A stretch of DNA of 8,052 nt, taken from Bacteroidales bacterium (GTDB lineage: Bacteria > Bacteroidota > Bacteroidia > Bacteroidales > UBA1556). The stretch spans positions 1-8,052 of the forward strand of contig JAOZKO010000006.1 in the NCBI GenBank assembly GCA_029935325.1, in the 5' to 3' direction. The notes below the pieces were generated by a model, which had not been told where the DNA came from, ran no database searches, and was given only the letters and a program-made list of their open reading frames with translations. Below are positions 1 to 6,883 of this stretch, in pieces (position 1 is the stretch's first letter; each line of letters begins with the position of its first letter). The position numbers were made by a program, and so were the translations under genes.

Positions 1-5
1 GGCTG

Positions 6-36
6 CAAATATATATACTTTTTTATTCTTGACAAG
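6..36 (-). promoter_or_regulatory. Candidate Bacteroidota housekeeping promoter for a gene beyond the left edge
   Basis: Read on the minus strand, this is a CTTG -33-like box (33-36), 19 bases, then TATATTTG (6-13), which matches the Bacteroidota -7 consensus TAnnTTTG. It lies after the terminator at 98-129 and points out of the window to the left, so any target gene is not visible. It matches the box pair at 2796-2827 in motif and nearly in spacing. The intervening 37-97 is T- and A-rich, with no coding signal that I can see. Confidence 0.45.
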
Positions 37-97
37 CTTTTTTTTGAAAATATTTTTTTTACTCGAAAATACTTCTCATCATACTGATTTAGTGTAT

Positions 98-129
98 AAT
101 AAAAAAGCCGATAATTACTTATCGGCTTT
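98..129 (-). terminator. Rho-independent terminator of tandem copy 2
   Basis: A perfect 11-bp inverted repeat (104-114 pairs with 119-129, core AAAGCCGATAA) encloses a 4-base loop at 115-118. On the minus strand it is followed by TTTTTTATT (106-98), the U-tract of an intrinsic terminator. It starts 25 bases after the stop codon of the gene at 155-2668. The plus strand has no T-run after the hairpin, so it should act in one direction only. The same sequence recurs at 2837-2868. Confidence 0.9.
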
Positions 130-154
130 ATAATATGGCGTTTTTATAAAATTA

Positions 155-2668
155 TTATCTCATTATTGTGACAGTTCCGTTCATTTCAGTCTCTTTTCCG
201 TCAGCCAATCGTAATGTCCAGAAATAAACACCATCTGAAAGCTCTGCACCATCCCAGTCGTTTTGATAATTATTGCTTTCATAAATCTTCTTACCCCAGC
301 GATTATAAATTAAAACCTGTGAGTTTGGAAAGCTCTCAAAGAAATCTTTGGTGGTGCCTTTTATAAGAATTCTAAATGCATCATTGGACCCATCTGAATT
401 TGGTGTTATGATATTTGGCACTTCAACATCACAGTTCTCAGCTGTTATTTTCACTTCATCTTCACAGCCGCCTGCATTTAGTGACATTATATAACTTCCT
501 ACATTGGTTTCTTTAAAAAAGTAAAAGTCTGTTGTACTAGCTGTCGCTCCATCCTTTTGCCATAAATAGGTATAGGTGTGTCCATTGGGGGGCATTGGCC
601 CTTTCATTCTTACTCGTTGGTAAGTACAAACAGTGAGATCTCCTGGCGCCCAGTCTTCACCTGGCATTGGATTATCTTCTGTGGCCATATAGGGTACTGA
701 TAGAATAAAATTGTCGCGATCGATTACATTAACAACTTGATCATCACTACAGCCTACACTTGGGCTGATTGTTTGGTGACTTATAGTTACTGAATATATA
801 CCTGATTCATTTATTACTCCATCAATATCGATGGTCTTAGTATCGTCTCCGGTATTCCAGGTATAGGTGTTTCCTGGCGGAATAAATCCTGCATCTATCG
901 TATAGGGTGCATCTGTTAACCATATACAGATATCATCTGGCAAATCTGGTACATCTAGGGATACTACCTCAAATGAATCTACATCGATACAACGAGTTGT
1001 TTGTCCGCCATCAACTTCTACTCTATACATCCCTGAAGTACTAGTGGTAAAGGTTTGGCTTGCTCCAACTGGCAAATTGGTTAACATATCTGTCCATGTA
1101 TACATTCCTCCTTGTCCTGCATCATAGGTGATTGCTCCTGGAGCACAAAATGCACTATCCAATAAGGTTCCATTTATATCTGGTTGGTAGATAACATCAA
1201 TTACTACTGCATCTACTCCTGGGCACACCATGGTGGTGGATCCATCGTTGGTTTCTATACTTAATATATGTTGACCTGGGCCTAATGTGGAACTATTGAC
1301 ATTATAAAAATCTTGATTTAATGGTGTGCCTGTACTGTTTCCATTCATGCGCCATATATAATTTACTGTGGTTGTATCTGCTATTGCGGTTACCGTTATA
1401 CTTTCGCCTTCGCATAGTAGTGTATCACTGCCTATATCTACTAGCATTCCTCTAATTACAATACAGTAGGAGAAGGTTTGTGAGCCAAAGTAGGGACAGG
1501 CTTCATCATTAATTGTGGCTGTAAAACATTTTGGGATAGTACTTACATCAGCGGCTGTTGGTAACCACGAGAATTCAGCATATGCGCTATCTGTTCCGTT
1601 ATAGTGGGGCGTAAATGTCGCTCCTGGGATTCCATTATTCCAATTGATGGAAAAAATTTCCGGATTCCCTGTTACTGCTGGATTATATGAATCTGCATCA
1701 TATCCATTTACATGGAATGTTATCGGAGTTGTACTTAAACATTTTTCTATATAATAGGTAGTATCATTTGGATTATAAGTGGATGTTAATGAAGTGTCCA
1801 TTCCACTTAAAATAGGAATGGTATTATTACATGTAACTACTTTTAGCTGAATATCTCGATAAACTGTACCTATAATTGTAGGTGTTCCATTTATTGTTCG
1901 CCATTCCTGAACTTTAATTCCAGTAACTGTATTCAATACTTGTGAAGGTGTAAAACAAATATCCCCAGTAATTGGATCTAAGGTAATAGGTGTTGTTGAT
2001 GGCAAAAAGTTGGTATATGTATAAGGAAAGTTATATGTAACTGTAGCTGATGCTGATGTCATTGGTGCATAAAAAGAATATGATAATGAGTCTCCATCGG
2101 GGTCAACTGCTCCATGATTAAAGCAGAAGCTTTGTCCATTACAAACCACAGCAATAGGTTTATTTGAAAATGTTGGTGAGCTATTACATGGTGCGGTTGC
2201 ATTATTTAATACAGCAGGCATATACCAGCCTCCACTACCACTTAATGTTGTAATTGGATTACGGCAGCAGCTTCCCCAAGACATTGTCCAACTATTACAA
2301 GGTGGCAAAGTAACTGTGGCTTGATAAACATACTCACGAATTCCATATTGGGAGTTAGGTCCTGTGGTACATGATGTGGGCATTGCACTACAACCTGGGG
2401 TTATCTCTACTCCTGTTCCTGCTAGAGGTTGCATTTGGTTTGTAAAACTGAATGCACCATTTGATGAGCAATTAAATACAACATTTGCATATGGAGGTGC
2501 AGAAACACCACTACAATCTCTATAAAATGATAATGTTATTTGGTATGTGTTACCTCCTAAACAAGTATAAGTAAGATCAGCGCCTGCAAAGTGTGAAGCA
2601 TTCAATTGGTTAGTGTTTCCCATTCCTAAAAATAGGGCAAACATAATGATGGTTAAAAGCTTTTTCAT
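155..2668 (-). CDS. Secreted T9SS type B sorting-domain surface protein, tandem copy 2
   Basis: An 837-residue protein predicted to be exported by Sec and then by the type IX system. Residues 1-24 form a signal peptide (MKK, hydrophobic core, likely cleavage near LNA-SHFAG). Residues 25-280 are a cysteine-rich beta domain with a GSCCRN motif (132-137) and a DPDGDSLSY cadherin-like calcium-binding motif (189-197). Residues 281-410 are further beta-rich sequence. About 411-749 hold four Ig/PKD-like repeats with the typical Y-x-W core. Residues 750-837 are the gliding-motility-associated C-terminal domain: VPNIITPNSDG, NDAF, IYNRWG, YxNDWDG, DGVYFW, and a final MR. That domain is known as a T9SS outer-membrane translocation signal; the passenger's role (adhesin or matrix protein) is not visible in the sequence. 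It is 99.6% identical to the product at 2894-5407, differing only at residues 8, 55 and 64 (I, V, V here). Start choice: the ATG precedes a classic signal peptide. It is followed by its own terminator, and two candidate promoters lie upstream. Confidence 0.93.
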   Translation of the reverse strand: MKKLLTIIMFALFLGMGNTNQLNASHFAGADLTYTCLGGNTYQITLSFYRDCSGVSAPPYANVVFNCSSNGAFSFTNQMQPLAGTGVEITPGCSAMPTSCTTGPNSQYGIREYVYQATVTLPPCNSWTMSWGSCCRNPITTLSGSGGWYMPAVLNNATAPCNSSPTFSNKPIAVVCNGQSFCFNHGAVDPDGDSLSYSFYAPMTSASATVTYNFPYTYTNFLPSTTPITLDPITGDICFTPSQVLNTVTGIKVQEWRTINGTPTIIGTVYRDIQLKVVTCNNTIPILSGMDTSLTSTYNPNDTTYYIEKCLSTTPITFHVNGYDADSYNPAVTGNPEIFSINWNNGIPGATFTPHYNGTDSAYAEFSWLPTAADVSTIPKCFTATINDEACPYFGSQTFSYCIVIRGMLVDIGSDTLLCEGESITVTAIADTTTVNYIWRMNGNSTGTPLNQDFYNVNSSTLGPGQHILSIETNDGSTTMVCPGVDAVVIDVIYQPDINGTLLDSAFCAPGAITYDAGQGGMYTWTDMLTNLPVGASQTFTTSTSGMYRVEVDGGQTTRCIDVDSFEVVSLDVPDLPDDICIWLTDAPYTIDAGFIPPGNTYTWNTGDDTKTIDIDGVINESGIYSVTISHQTISPSVGCSDDQVVNVIDRDNFILSVPYMATEDNPMPGEDWAPGDLTVCTYQRVRMKGPMPPNGHTYTYLWQKDGATASTTDFYFFKETNVGSYIMSLNAGGCEDEVKITAENCDVEVPNIITPNSDGSNDAFRILIKGTTKDFFESFPNSQVLIYNRWGKKIYESNNYQNDWDGAELSDGVYFWTLRLADGKETEMNGTVTIMR

Positions 2669-2716
2669 GGATATTATAATTAGTAGTTACGTAATTAAAA
2701 ATGTTTCTTACTATTA

Positions 2717-2748
2717 GTTGACAATATAAAATCTATAAGGTTTAATCA
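2717..2748 (-). promoter_or_regulatory. Paired leader element, ECF-promoter-like, copy 2
   Basis: On the minus strand this reads TGATTAAACC, 15 bases, TGTCAAC, ending 48 bases before the ATG at 2668. Exactly the same two blocks with the same 15-base gap occur at 5455-5486, 47 bases before the other copy's ATG, while the surrounding leader has diverged. The AAC core and GTC core are 17 bases apart, as in many promoters of extracytoplasmic-function sigma factors; start of transcription would fall near 2710. Conservation of the blocks is seen directly; the ECF reading is inference. Confidence 0.5.
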
Positions 2749-2795
2749 AATACTAAAATTTGTAAAAAACACTTTAGTTGTGATATATACTGCGG

Positions 2796-2827
2796 CAAAT
2801 ATACGTCATATCAATTAATATTTCAAG
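2796..2827 (-). promoter_or_regulatory. Candidate Bacteroidota housekeeping promoter of tandem copy 2
   Basis: On the minus strand this is CTTG (2824-2827), 20 bases, TATATTTG (2796-2803). The second box matches the Bacteroidota -7 consensus TAnnTTTG and the first is close to the -33 TTTG box. It begins 9 bases after the terminator of the upstream gene, a sensible place for a new transcription unit. Initiation near 2788 would give a leader of about 120 bases that contains the element at 2717-2748. No equivalent is seen upstream of the other copy. Confidence 0.55.
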
Positions 2828-2836
2828 ATTTTATAA

Positions 2837-2868
2837 AATAAAAAAGCCGATAATTACTTATCGGCTTT
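2837..2868 (-). terminator. Rho-independent terminator of tandem copy 1
   Basis: Same sequence as at 98-129: an 11-bp perfect stem (2843-2853 with 2858-2868), loop 2854-2857, then TTTTTTATT on the minus strand. It lies 25 bases after the stop of the gene at 2894-5407 and should separate the transcription of the two copies, so copy 2 needs its own promoter. Confidence 0.9.
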
Positions 2869-2893
2869 ATAATATGGCGTTTTTATAAAATTA

Positions 2894-5407
2894 TTATCTC
2901 ATTATTGTGACAGTTCCGTTCATTTCAGTCTCTTTTCCGTCAGCCAATCGTAATGTCCAGAAATAAACACCATCTGAAAGCTCTGCACCATCCCAGTCGT
3001 TTTGATAATTATTGCTTTCATAAATCTTCTTACCCCAGCGATTATAAATTAAAACCTGTGAGTTTGGAAAGCTCTCAAAGAAATCTTTGGTGGTGCCTTT
3101 TATAAGAATTCTAAATGCATCATTGGACCCATCTGAATTTGGTGTTATGATATTTGGCACTTCAACATCACAGTTCTCAGCTGTTATTTTCACTTCATCT
3201 TCACAGCCGCCTGCATTTAGTGACATTATATAACTTCCTACATTGGTTTCTTTAAAAAAGTAAAAGTCTGTTGTACTAGCTGTCGCTCCATCCTTTTGCC
3301 ATAAATAGGTATAGGTGTGTCCATTGGGGGGCATTGGCCCTTTCATTCTTACTCGTTGGTAAGTACAAACAGTGAGATCTCCTGGCGCCCAGTCTTCACC
3401 TGGCATTGGATTATCTTCTGTGGCCATATAGGGTACTGATAGAATAAAATTGTCGCGATCGATTACATTAACAACTTGATCATCACTACAGCCTACACTT
3501 GGGCTGATTGTTTGGTGACTTATAGTTACTGAATATATACCTGATTCATTTATTACTCCATCAATATCGATGGTCTTAGTATCGTCTCCGGTATTCCAGG
3601 TATAGGTGTTTCCTGGCGGAATAAATCCTGCATCTATCGTATAGGGTGCATCTGTTAACCATATACAGATATCATCTGGCAAATCTGGTACATCTAGGGA
3701 TACTACCTCAAATGAATCTACATCGATACAACGAGTTGTTTGTCCGCCATCAACTTCTACTCTATACATCCCTGAAGTACTAGTGGTAAAGGTTTGGCTT
3801 GCTCCAACTGGCAAATTGGTTAACATATCTGTCCATGTATACATTCCTCCTTGTCCTGCATCATAGGTGATTGCTCCTGGAGCACAAAATGCACTATCCA
3901 ATAAGGTTCCATTTATATCTGGTTGGTAGATAACATCAATTACTACTGCATCTACTCCTGGGCACACCATGGTGGTGGATCCATCGTTGGTTTCTATACT
4001 TAATATATGTTGACCTGGGCCTAATGTGGAACTATTGACATTATAAAAATCTTGATTTAATGGTGTGCCTGTACTGTTTCCATTCATGCGCCATATATAA
4101 TTTACTGTGGTTGTATCTGCTATTGCGGTTACCGTTATACTTTCGCCTTCGCATAGTAGTGTATCACTGCCTATATCTACTAGCATTCCTCTAATTACAA
4201 TACAGTAGGAGAAGGTTTGTGAGCCAAAGTAGGGACAGGCTTCATCATTAATTGTGGCTGTAAAACATTTTGGGATAGTACTTACATCAGCGGCTGTTGG
4301 TAACCACGAGAATTCAGCATATGCGCTATCTGTTCCGTTATAGTGGGGCGTAAATGTCGCTCCTGGGATTCCATTATTCCAATTGATGGAAAAAATTTCC
4401 GGATTCCCTGTTACTGCTGGATTATATGAATCTGCATCATATCCATTTACATGGAATGTTATCGGAGTTGTACTTAAACATTTTTCTATATAATAGGTAG
4501 TATCATTTGGATTATAAGTGGATGTTAATGAAGTGTCCATTCCACTTAAAATAGGAATGGTATTATTACATGTAACTACTTTTAGCTGAATATCTCGATA
4601 AACTGTACCTATAATTGTAGGTGTTCCATTTATTGTTCGCCATTCCTGAACTTTAATTCCAGTAACTGTATTCAATACTTGTGAAGGTGTAAAACAAATA
4701 TCCCCAGTAATTGGATCTAAGGTAATAGGTGTTGTTGATGGCAAAAAGTTGGTATATGTATAAGGAAAGTTATATGTAACTGTAGCTGATGCTGATGTCA
4801 TTGGTGCATAAAAAGAATATGATAATGAGTCTCCATCGGGGTCAACTGCTCCATGATTAAAGCAGAAGCTTTGTCCATTACAAACCACAGCAATAGGTTT
4901 ATTTGAAAATGTTGGTGAGCTATTACATGGTGCGGTTGCATTATTTAATACAGCAGGCATATACCAGCCTCCACTACCACTTAATGTTGTAATTGGATTA
5001 CGGCAGCAGCTTCCCCAAGACATTGTCCAACTATTACAAGGTGGCAAAGTAACTGTGGCTTGATAAACATACTCACGAATTCCATATTGGGAGTTAGGTC
5101 CTGTGGTACATGATGTGGGCATTGCACTACAACCTGGGGTTATCTCTACTCCTGTTCCTGCTAGAGGTTGCATTTGGTTTGTAAAACTGAATGCACCATT
5201 CGATGAGCAATTAAATATAACATTTGCATATGGAGGTGCAGAAATACCACTACAATCTCTATAAAATGATAATGTTATTTGGTATGTATTGCCACCTAAA
5301 CAAGTATAGGTTAAATCAGCACCTGCAAAATGCGAGGCATTCAACTGATTGGTATTTCCCATTCCTAAGAATAAAGCGAACATAAGGATAGTTAATAGCT
5401 TTTTCAT
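2894..5407 (-). CDS. Secreted T9SS type B sorting-domain surface protein, tandem copy 1
   Basis: An 837-residue paralogue of the product at 155-2668, with the same layout. There is a Sec signal peptide at 1-24, a cysteine-rich N-terminal beta domain with GSCCRN and DPDGDSLSY motifs, and Ig/PKD-like repeats at about 411-749. A type B sorting domain fills 750-837. It has L, I and I at residues 8, 55 and 64, all conservative changes; residues 65-837 are identical. The first 207 bases carry 21 additional silent differences, so both copies have been under selection to keep the protein sequence. The gene begins 92 bases after the nicotinamide riboside kinase stop codon with no terminator between them, so read-through from that operon is possible. 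The leader element at 5455-5486 could also start a separate transcript. I see no Shine-Dalgarno sequence, as is usual in this phylum. Function beyond secretion to or past the outer membrane is unknown. Confidence 0.93.
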   Translation of the reverse strand: MKKLLTILMFALFLGMGNTNQLNASHFAGADLTYTCLGGNTYQITLSFYRDCSGISAPPYANVIFNCSSNGAFSFTNQMQPLAGTGVEITPGCSAMPTSCTTGPNSQYGIREYVYQATVTLPPCNSWTMSWGSCCRNPITTLSGSGGWYMPAVLNNATAPCNSSPTFSNKPIAVVCNGQSFCFNHGAVDPDGDSLSYSFYAPMTSASATVTYNFPYTYTNFLPSTTPITLDPITGDICFTPSQVLNTVTGIKVQEWRTINGTPTIIGTVYRDIQLKVVTCNNTIPILSGMDTSLTSTYNPNDTTYYIEKCLSTTPITFHVNGYDADSYNPAVTGNPEIFSINWNNGIPGATFTPHYNGTDSAYAEFSWLPTAADVSTIPKCFTATINDEACPYFGSQTFSYCIVIRGMLVDIGSDTLLCEGESITVTAIADTTTVNYIWRMNGNSTGTPLNQDFYNVNSSTLGPGQHILSIETNDGSTTMVCPGVDAVVIDVIYQPDINGTLLDSAFCAPGAITYDAGQGGMYTWTDMLTNLPVGASQTFTTSTSGMYRVEVDGGQTTRCIDVDSFEVVSLDVPDLPDDICIWLTDAPYTIDAGFIPPGNTYTWNTGDDTKTIDIDGVINESGIYSVTISHQTISPSVGCSDDQVVNVIDRDNFILSVPYMATEDNPMPGEDWAPGDLTVCTYQRVRMKGPMPPNGHTYTYLWQKDGATASTTDFYFFKETNVGSYIMSLNAGGCEDEVKITAENCDVEVPNIITPNSDGSNDAFRILIKGTTKDFFESFPNSQVLIYNRWGKKIYESNNYQNDWDGAELSDGVYFWTLRLADGKETEMNGTVTIMR

Positions 5408-5454
5408 ATTATAAATTTTAAAGTTTTCGTATTATTAAATAATGTGTATGTATT

Positions 5455-5486
5455 GTTGACAGCAAAAAACATAAAAGGTTTAATCA
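5455..5486 (-). promoter_or_regulatory. Paired leader element, ECF-promoter-like, copy 1
   Basis: Minus-strand TGATTAAACC, 15 bases, TGTCAAC, starting 13 bases after the kinase stop codon and ending 47 bases before the ATG at 5407. Both blocks, their gap and their distance to the start codon match 2717-2748. No TAnnTTTG box is found in this leader, so this element is the only promoter-like signal I can offer for copy 1. It could instead be a binding site or a leader-RNA element. Confidence 0.5.
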
Positions 5487-5499
5487 TTTCTAAAAAAAT

Positions 5500-6006
5500 T
5501 TACTTTAATTGATACTTATATGTTATTTGACTAATTCGATTCTTTGTATTTCCTGAAACTTCTATAAATGGTAATTTATTTTCAATAAGAAAATCCATAT
5601 ATAATTGATATATCTTTTCTCTACGATTTGAATCTGTTCTTAGCTTATCTTTTTCCCAAGCCATATCTGGCATTGATAAAACATATAAATCAAACCATTG
5701 CTTTTCTCTTAGGTCAATAATTTGCTTAGGAACTTCCGAAAATTTATCCTGAGCCCATATTTCAATTGTAATAATTTCTGTATCAGAAATCAATTGCAAA
5801 TCACTTTGATTATTATGAGCTAATAAAAACTGTTTATTAGCAATCTTTATTAAATCACCCAAGTCACAGTCTTGATAATCACGATTTTCAAAATACTCTC
5901 TAGCATATTCCTCCACAAGCTTCCACCCAAGATCATTACTTAGTGCAGTCGCTAATGTTGATTTCCCACTAGACTCTGGGCCAATGATTGCTATTCGATT
6001 AATCAT
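5500..6006 (-). CDS. nadR: NadR-type ribosylnicotinamide kinase (AAA_28 ATPase)
   Basis: A 168-residue cytoplasmic P-loop protein matching the ribosylnicotinamide kinase domain of NadR. It would phosphorylate nicotinamide riboside to NMN for NAD salvage. Visible motifs are the Walker A loop GPESSGKST (9-17), which matches NadR's ESSGKS, and the EEYAREY segment (32-38) typical of the family's nucleoside-binding region. A hydrophobic strand ending in SDTE (74-77) probably serves as Walker B. The regulatory helix-turn-helix and the NMN adenylyltransferase domain of enterobacterial NadR are absent, so this is the kinase domain alone, at normal length for that form. Its ATG lies inside the end of pnuC (8-base overlap, ATGATTAA), which implies translational coupling: transporter and kinase together trap imported riboside. 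The symbol refers to the kinase domain only. Another nucleoside as substrate cannot be excluded, but the pnuC partner argues for nicotinamide riboside. Confidence 0.88.
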   Translation of the reverse strand: MINRIAIIGPESSGKSTLATALSNDLGWKLVEEYAREYFENRDYQDCDLGDLIKIANKQFLLAHNNQSDLQLISDTEIITIEIWAQDKFSEVPKQIIDLREKQWFDLYVLSMPDMAWEKDKLRTDSNRREKIYQLYMDFLIENKLPFIEVSGNTKNRISQITYKYQLK

Positions 6007-6703
6007 TCTCAGCTTTAGTTATTTGTTTCCATGCAAAATGACCTAATATAGCTAAAACTAAAAATATTACATATTGTATGGCAGTAAATCCCAATCCTTT
6101 AGCAAAATAAAGCGGAATTGAAATAATATTTACTATTATCCAAAGGCTCCAACTCTCCAATTTTTTATTTGCCATCATCCACATTGCAGCAAAAGCTGCT
6201 CCAGTGGTAAATGTATCCATATATGGAATTGCTTTGCGAAATTCAACAAGGCTATTTGATGTAACCTGCTTATATATATATTCCAAACTTGAAACAAAAT
6301 CTAATTCGCTAGACATTATATTATAATAACGGTAGACAATAATAACAAAGACTGAAGTAGAAATAAAAATAAGAGAAGCCTTTAGGTAATCTATTTTACT
6401 AGCTCTAGTAACCTTAATATGACTATTATCAGTATCAATTACTTTCAACCACATATACCAACCATAAATACTCATTATTGTATAATAAACATTAATAAGC
6501 AAATCGCCATAAAGTTGCCATTTGTATAAAAGGTAAATATATATTCCTGTGCTAATAATTCCCACAGGAAAAACCAATATATTTTCGCGCTTAGCATATA
6601 TAACGCTAATAATTCCCATTATAGCAGCAATCAACTCCAAGATAATAAATACTAAATCCGTATTTTGATATGGAAAAATGAAAAAATCGAAAATACTCTG
6701 CAT
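5999..6703 (-). CDS. pnuC: PnuC family nicotinamide riboside transporter
   Basis: A 234-residue inner-membrane protein with about seven hydrophobic helices (roughly 15-36, 43-60, 66-88, 105-127, 165-178, 185-202 and 205-225), the size and topology of PnuC. Family landmarks visible are YGWYMW (80-85) at the end of helix 3, the P-Y-M-D-x-x-T segment (160-166), AMWMMANKKLESWSLW (173-188), and the V-N-x-x-x-I-P-L-Y stretch (191-199). PnuC proteins import nicotinamide riboside by facilitated diffusion, driven by intracellular phosphorylation; the kinase gene overlapping its 3' end supplies that step. Some PnuC relatives (PnuT) carry thiamine, but I see no TPP-riboswitch boxes upstream and no thiamine pyrophosphokinase beside it, so riboside is favoured. 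The start at 6703 gives a cytoplasmic N-terminus of normal length. The same-strand ORF across its start in another frame is not a gene. Confidence 0.9.
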   Translation of the reverse strand: MQSIFDFFIFPYQNTDLVFIILELIAAIMGIISVIYAKRENILVFPVGIISTGIYIYLLYKWQLYGDLLINVYYTIMSIYGWYMWLKVIDTDNSHIKVTRASKIDYLKASLIFISTSVFVIIVYRYYNIMSSELDFVSSLEYIYKQVTSNSLVEFRKAIPYMDTFTTGAAFAAMWMMANKKLESWSLWIIVNIISIPLYFAKGLGFTAIQYVIFLVLAILGHFAWKQITKAEND

Positions 6704-6764
6704 CGAATTTTAATGTGTGAAATTAATAATTTTATAAAAAATCTACTTAAAATAGTATTGGCCA

Positions 6765-6796
6765 CAAATGTAATTTGAAAGTGCTTTCGTTTGAAA
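6765..6796 (-). promoter_or_regulatory. Candidate promoter of the pnuC-nadR operon
   Basis: On the minus strand this is TTTC (6793-6796), 20 bases, TACATTTG (6765-6772). The second box fits the Bacteroidota -7 consensus TAnnTTTG; the first has one mismatch to TTTG. Initiation near 6757 would give a leader of about 54 bases. A small dyad, GAAAG/CTTTC (6777-6788), lies between the boxes and might be an operator, but it is too short to be sure. The rest of 6704-6883 is AT-rich with no gene, and I found no clear hairpin terminator for the upstream gene, so read-through from it is possible. Confidence 0.5.
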
Positions 6797-6883
6797 TAAA
6801 AAAAAAGAGAATGTAAACGTGCTTGAAAAATTAGCAATTTCAAATAAAAGAATATAGAAAAGTCTTGATTGTAAATTAAAGAA

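Larger units (their letters stand above)
98..2668 (-). repeat. Tandem duplication unit, left copy
   Basis: This is the left member of a direct repeat with a period of 2739 bp; its partner is 2837-5407. Reading line by line, I found no difference over 98-2461 versus 2837-5200 (2364 bp). The last 207 bp (2462-2668) differ from the partner at 24 sites. At the left boundary, similarity stops abruptly at base 97/2836, just beyond the terminator T-tract. No transposase, terminal inverted repeats or target-site duplication is visible, so this looks like a gene duplication and not an insertion sequence. Confidence 0.95.
2837..5407 (-). repeat. Tandem duplication unit, right copy
   Basis: Right member of the 2739-bp-period direct repeat. 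Positions 2837-5200 are identical to 98-2461, including the terminator. Positions 5201-5407 differ from 2462-2668 at 24 sites without any insertion or deletion. Beyond the ATG, only short blocks of the leader can still be aligned. Confidence 0.95.

Noticed and set aside
1..97. Possible third tandem copy to the left
   Set aside because: The left flank has a promoter-like box pair but no sign of the shared leader element TGATTAAACC-N15-TGTCAAC, and no coding similarity is visible in these bases.
98..5407. Composite transposon or insertion sequence explaining the repeat
   Set aside because: No transposase gene, terminal inverted repeats or target-site duplications are visible at the repeat edges, and the repeated unit is one gene with its terminator.
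6777..6788. GAAAG/CTTTC dyad as a terminator of the right-edge gene
   Set aside because: The stem is only 4-5 bp and the T-run of the minus strand lies before it, not after it, so it does not have intrinsic-terminator geometry.
6652..6843. 63-codon minus-strand ORF across the pnuC start
   Set aside because: It overlaps the well-supported start of pnuC in another frame and the AT-rich promoter region. The composition (F, I, K-rich) is what AT-rich noncoding DNA gives, and no motif or start signal is seen.
6704..6883. TPP riboswitch or other riboswitch before pnuC
   Set aside because: The characteristic TPP-riboswitch CUGAGA-type boxes are absent, and the only dyad (6777-6788) is too small for an aptamer.
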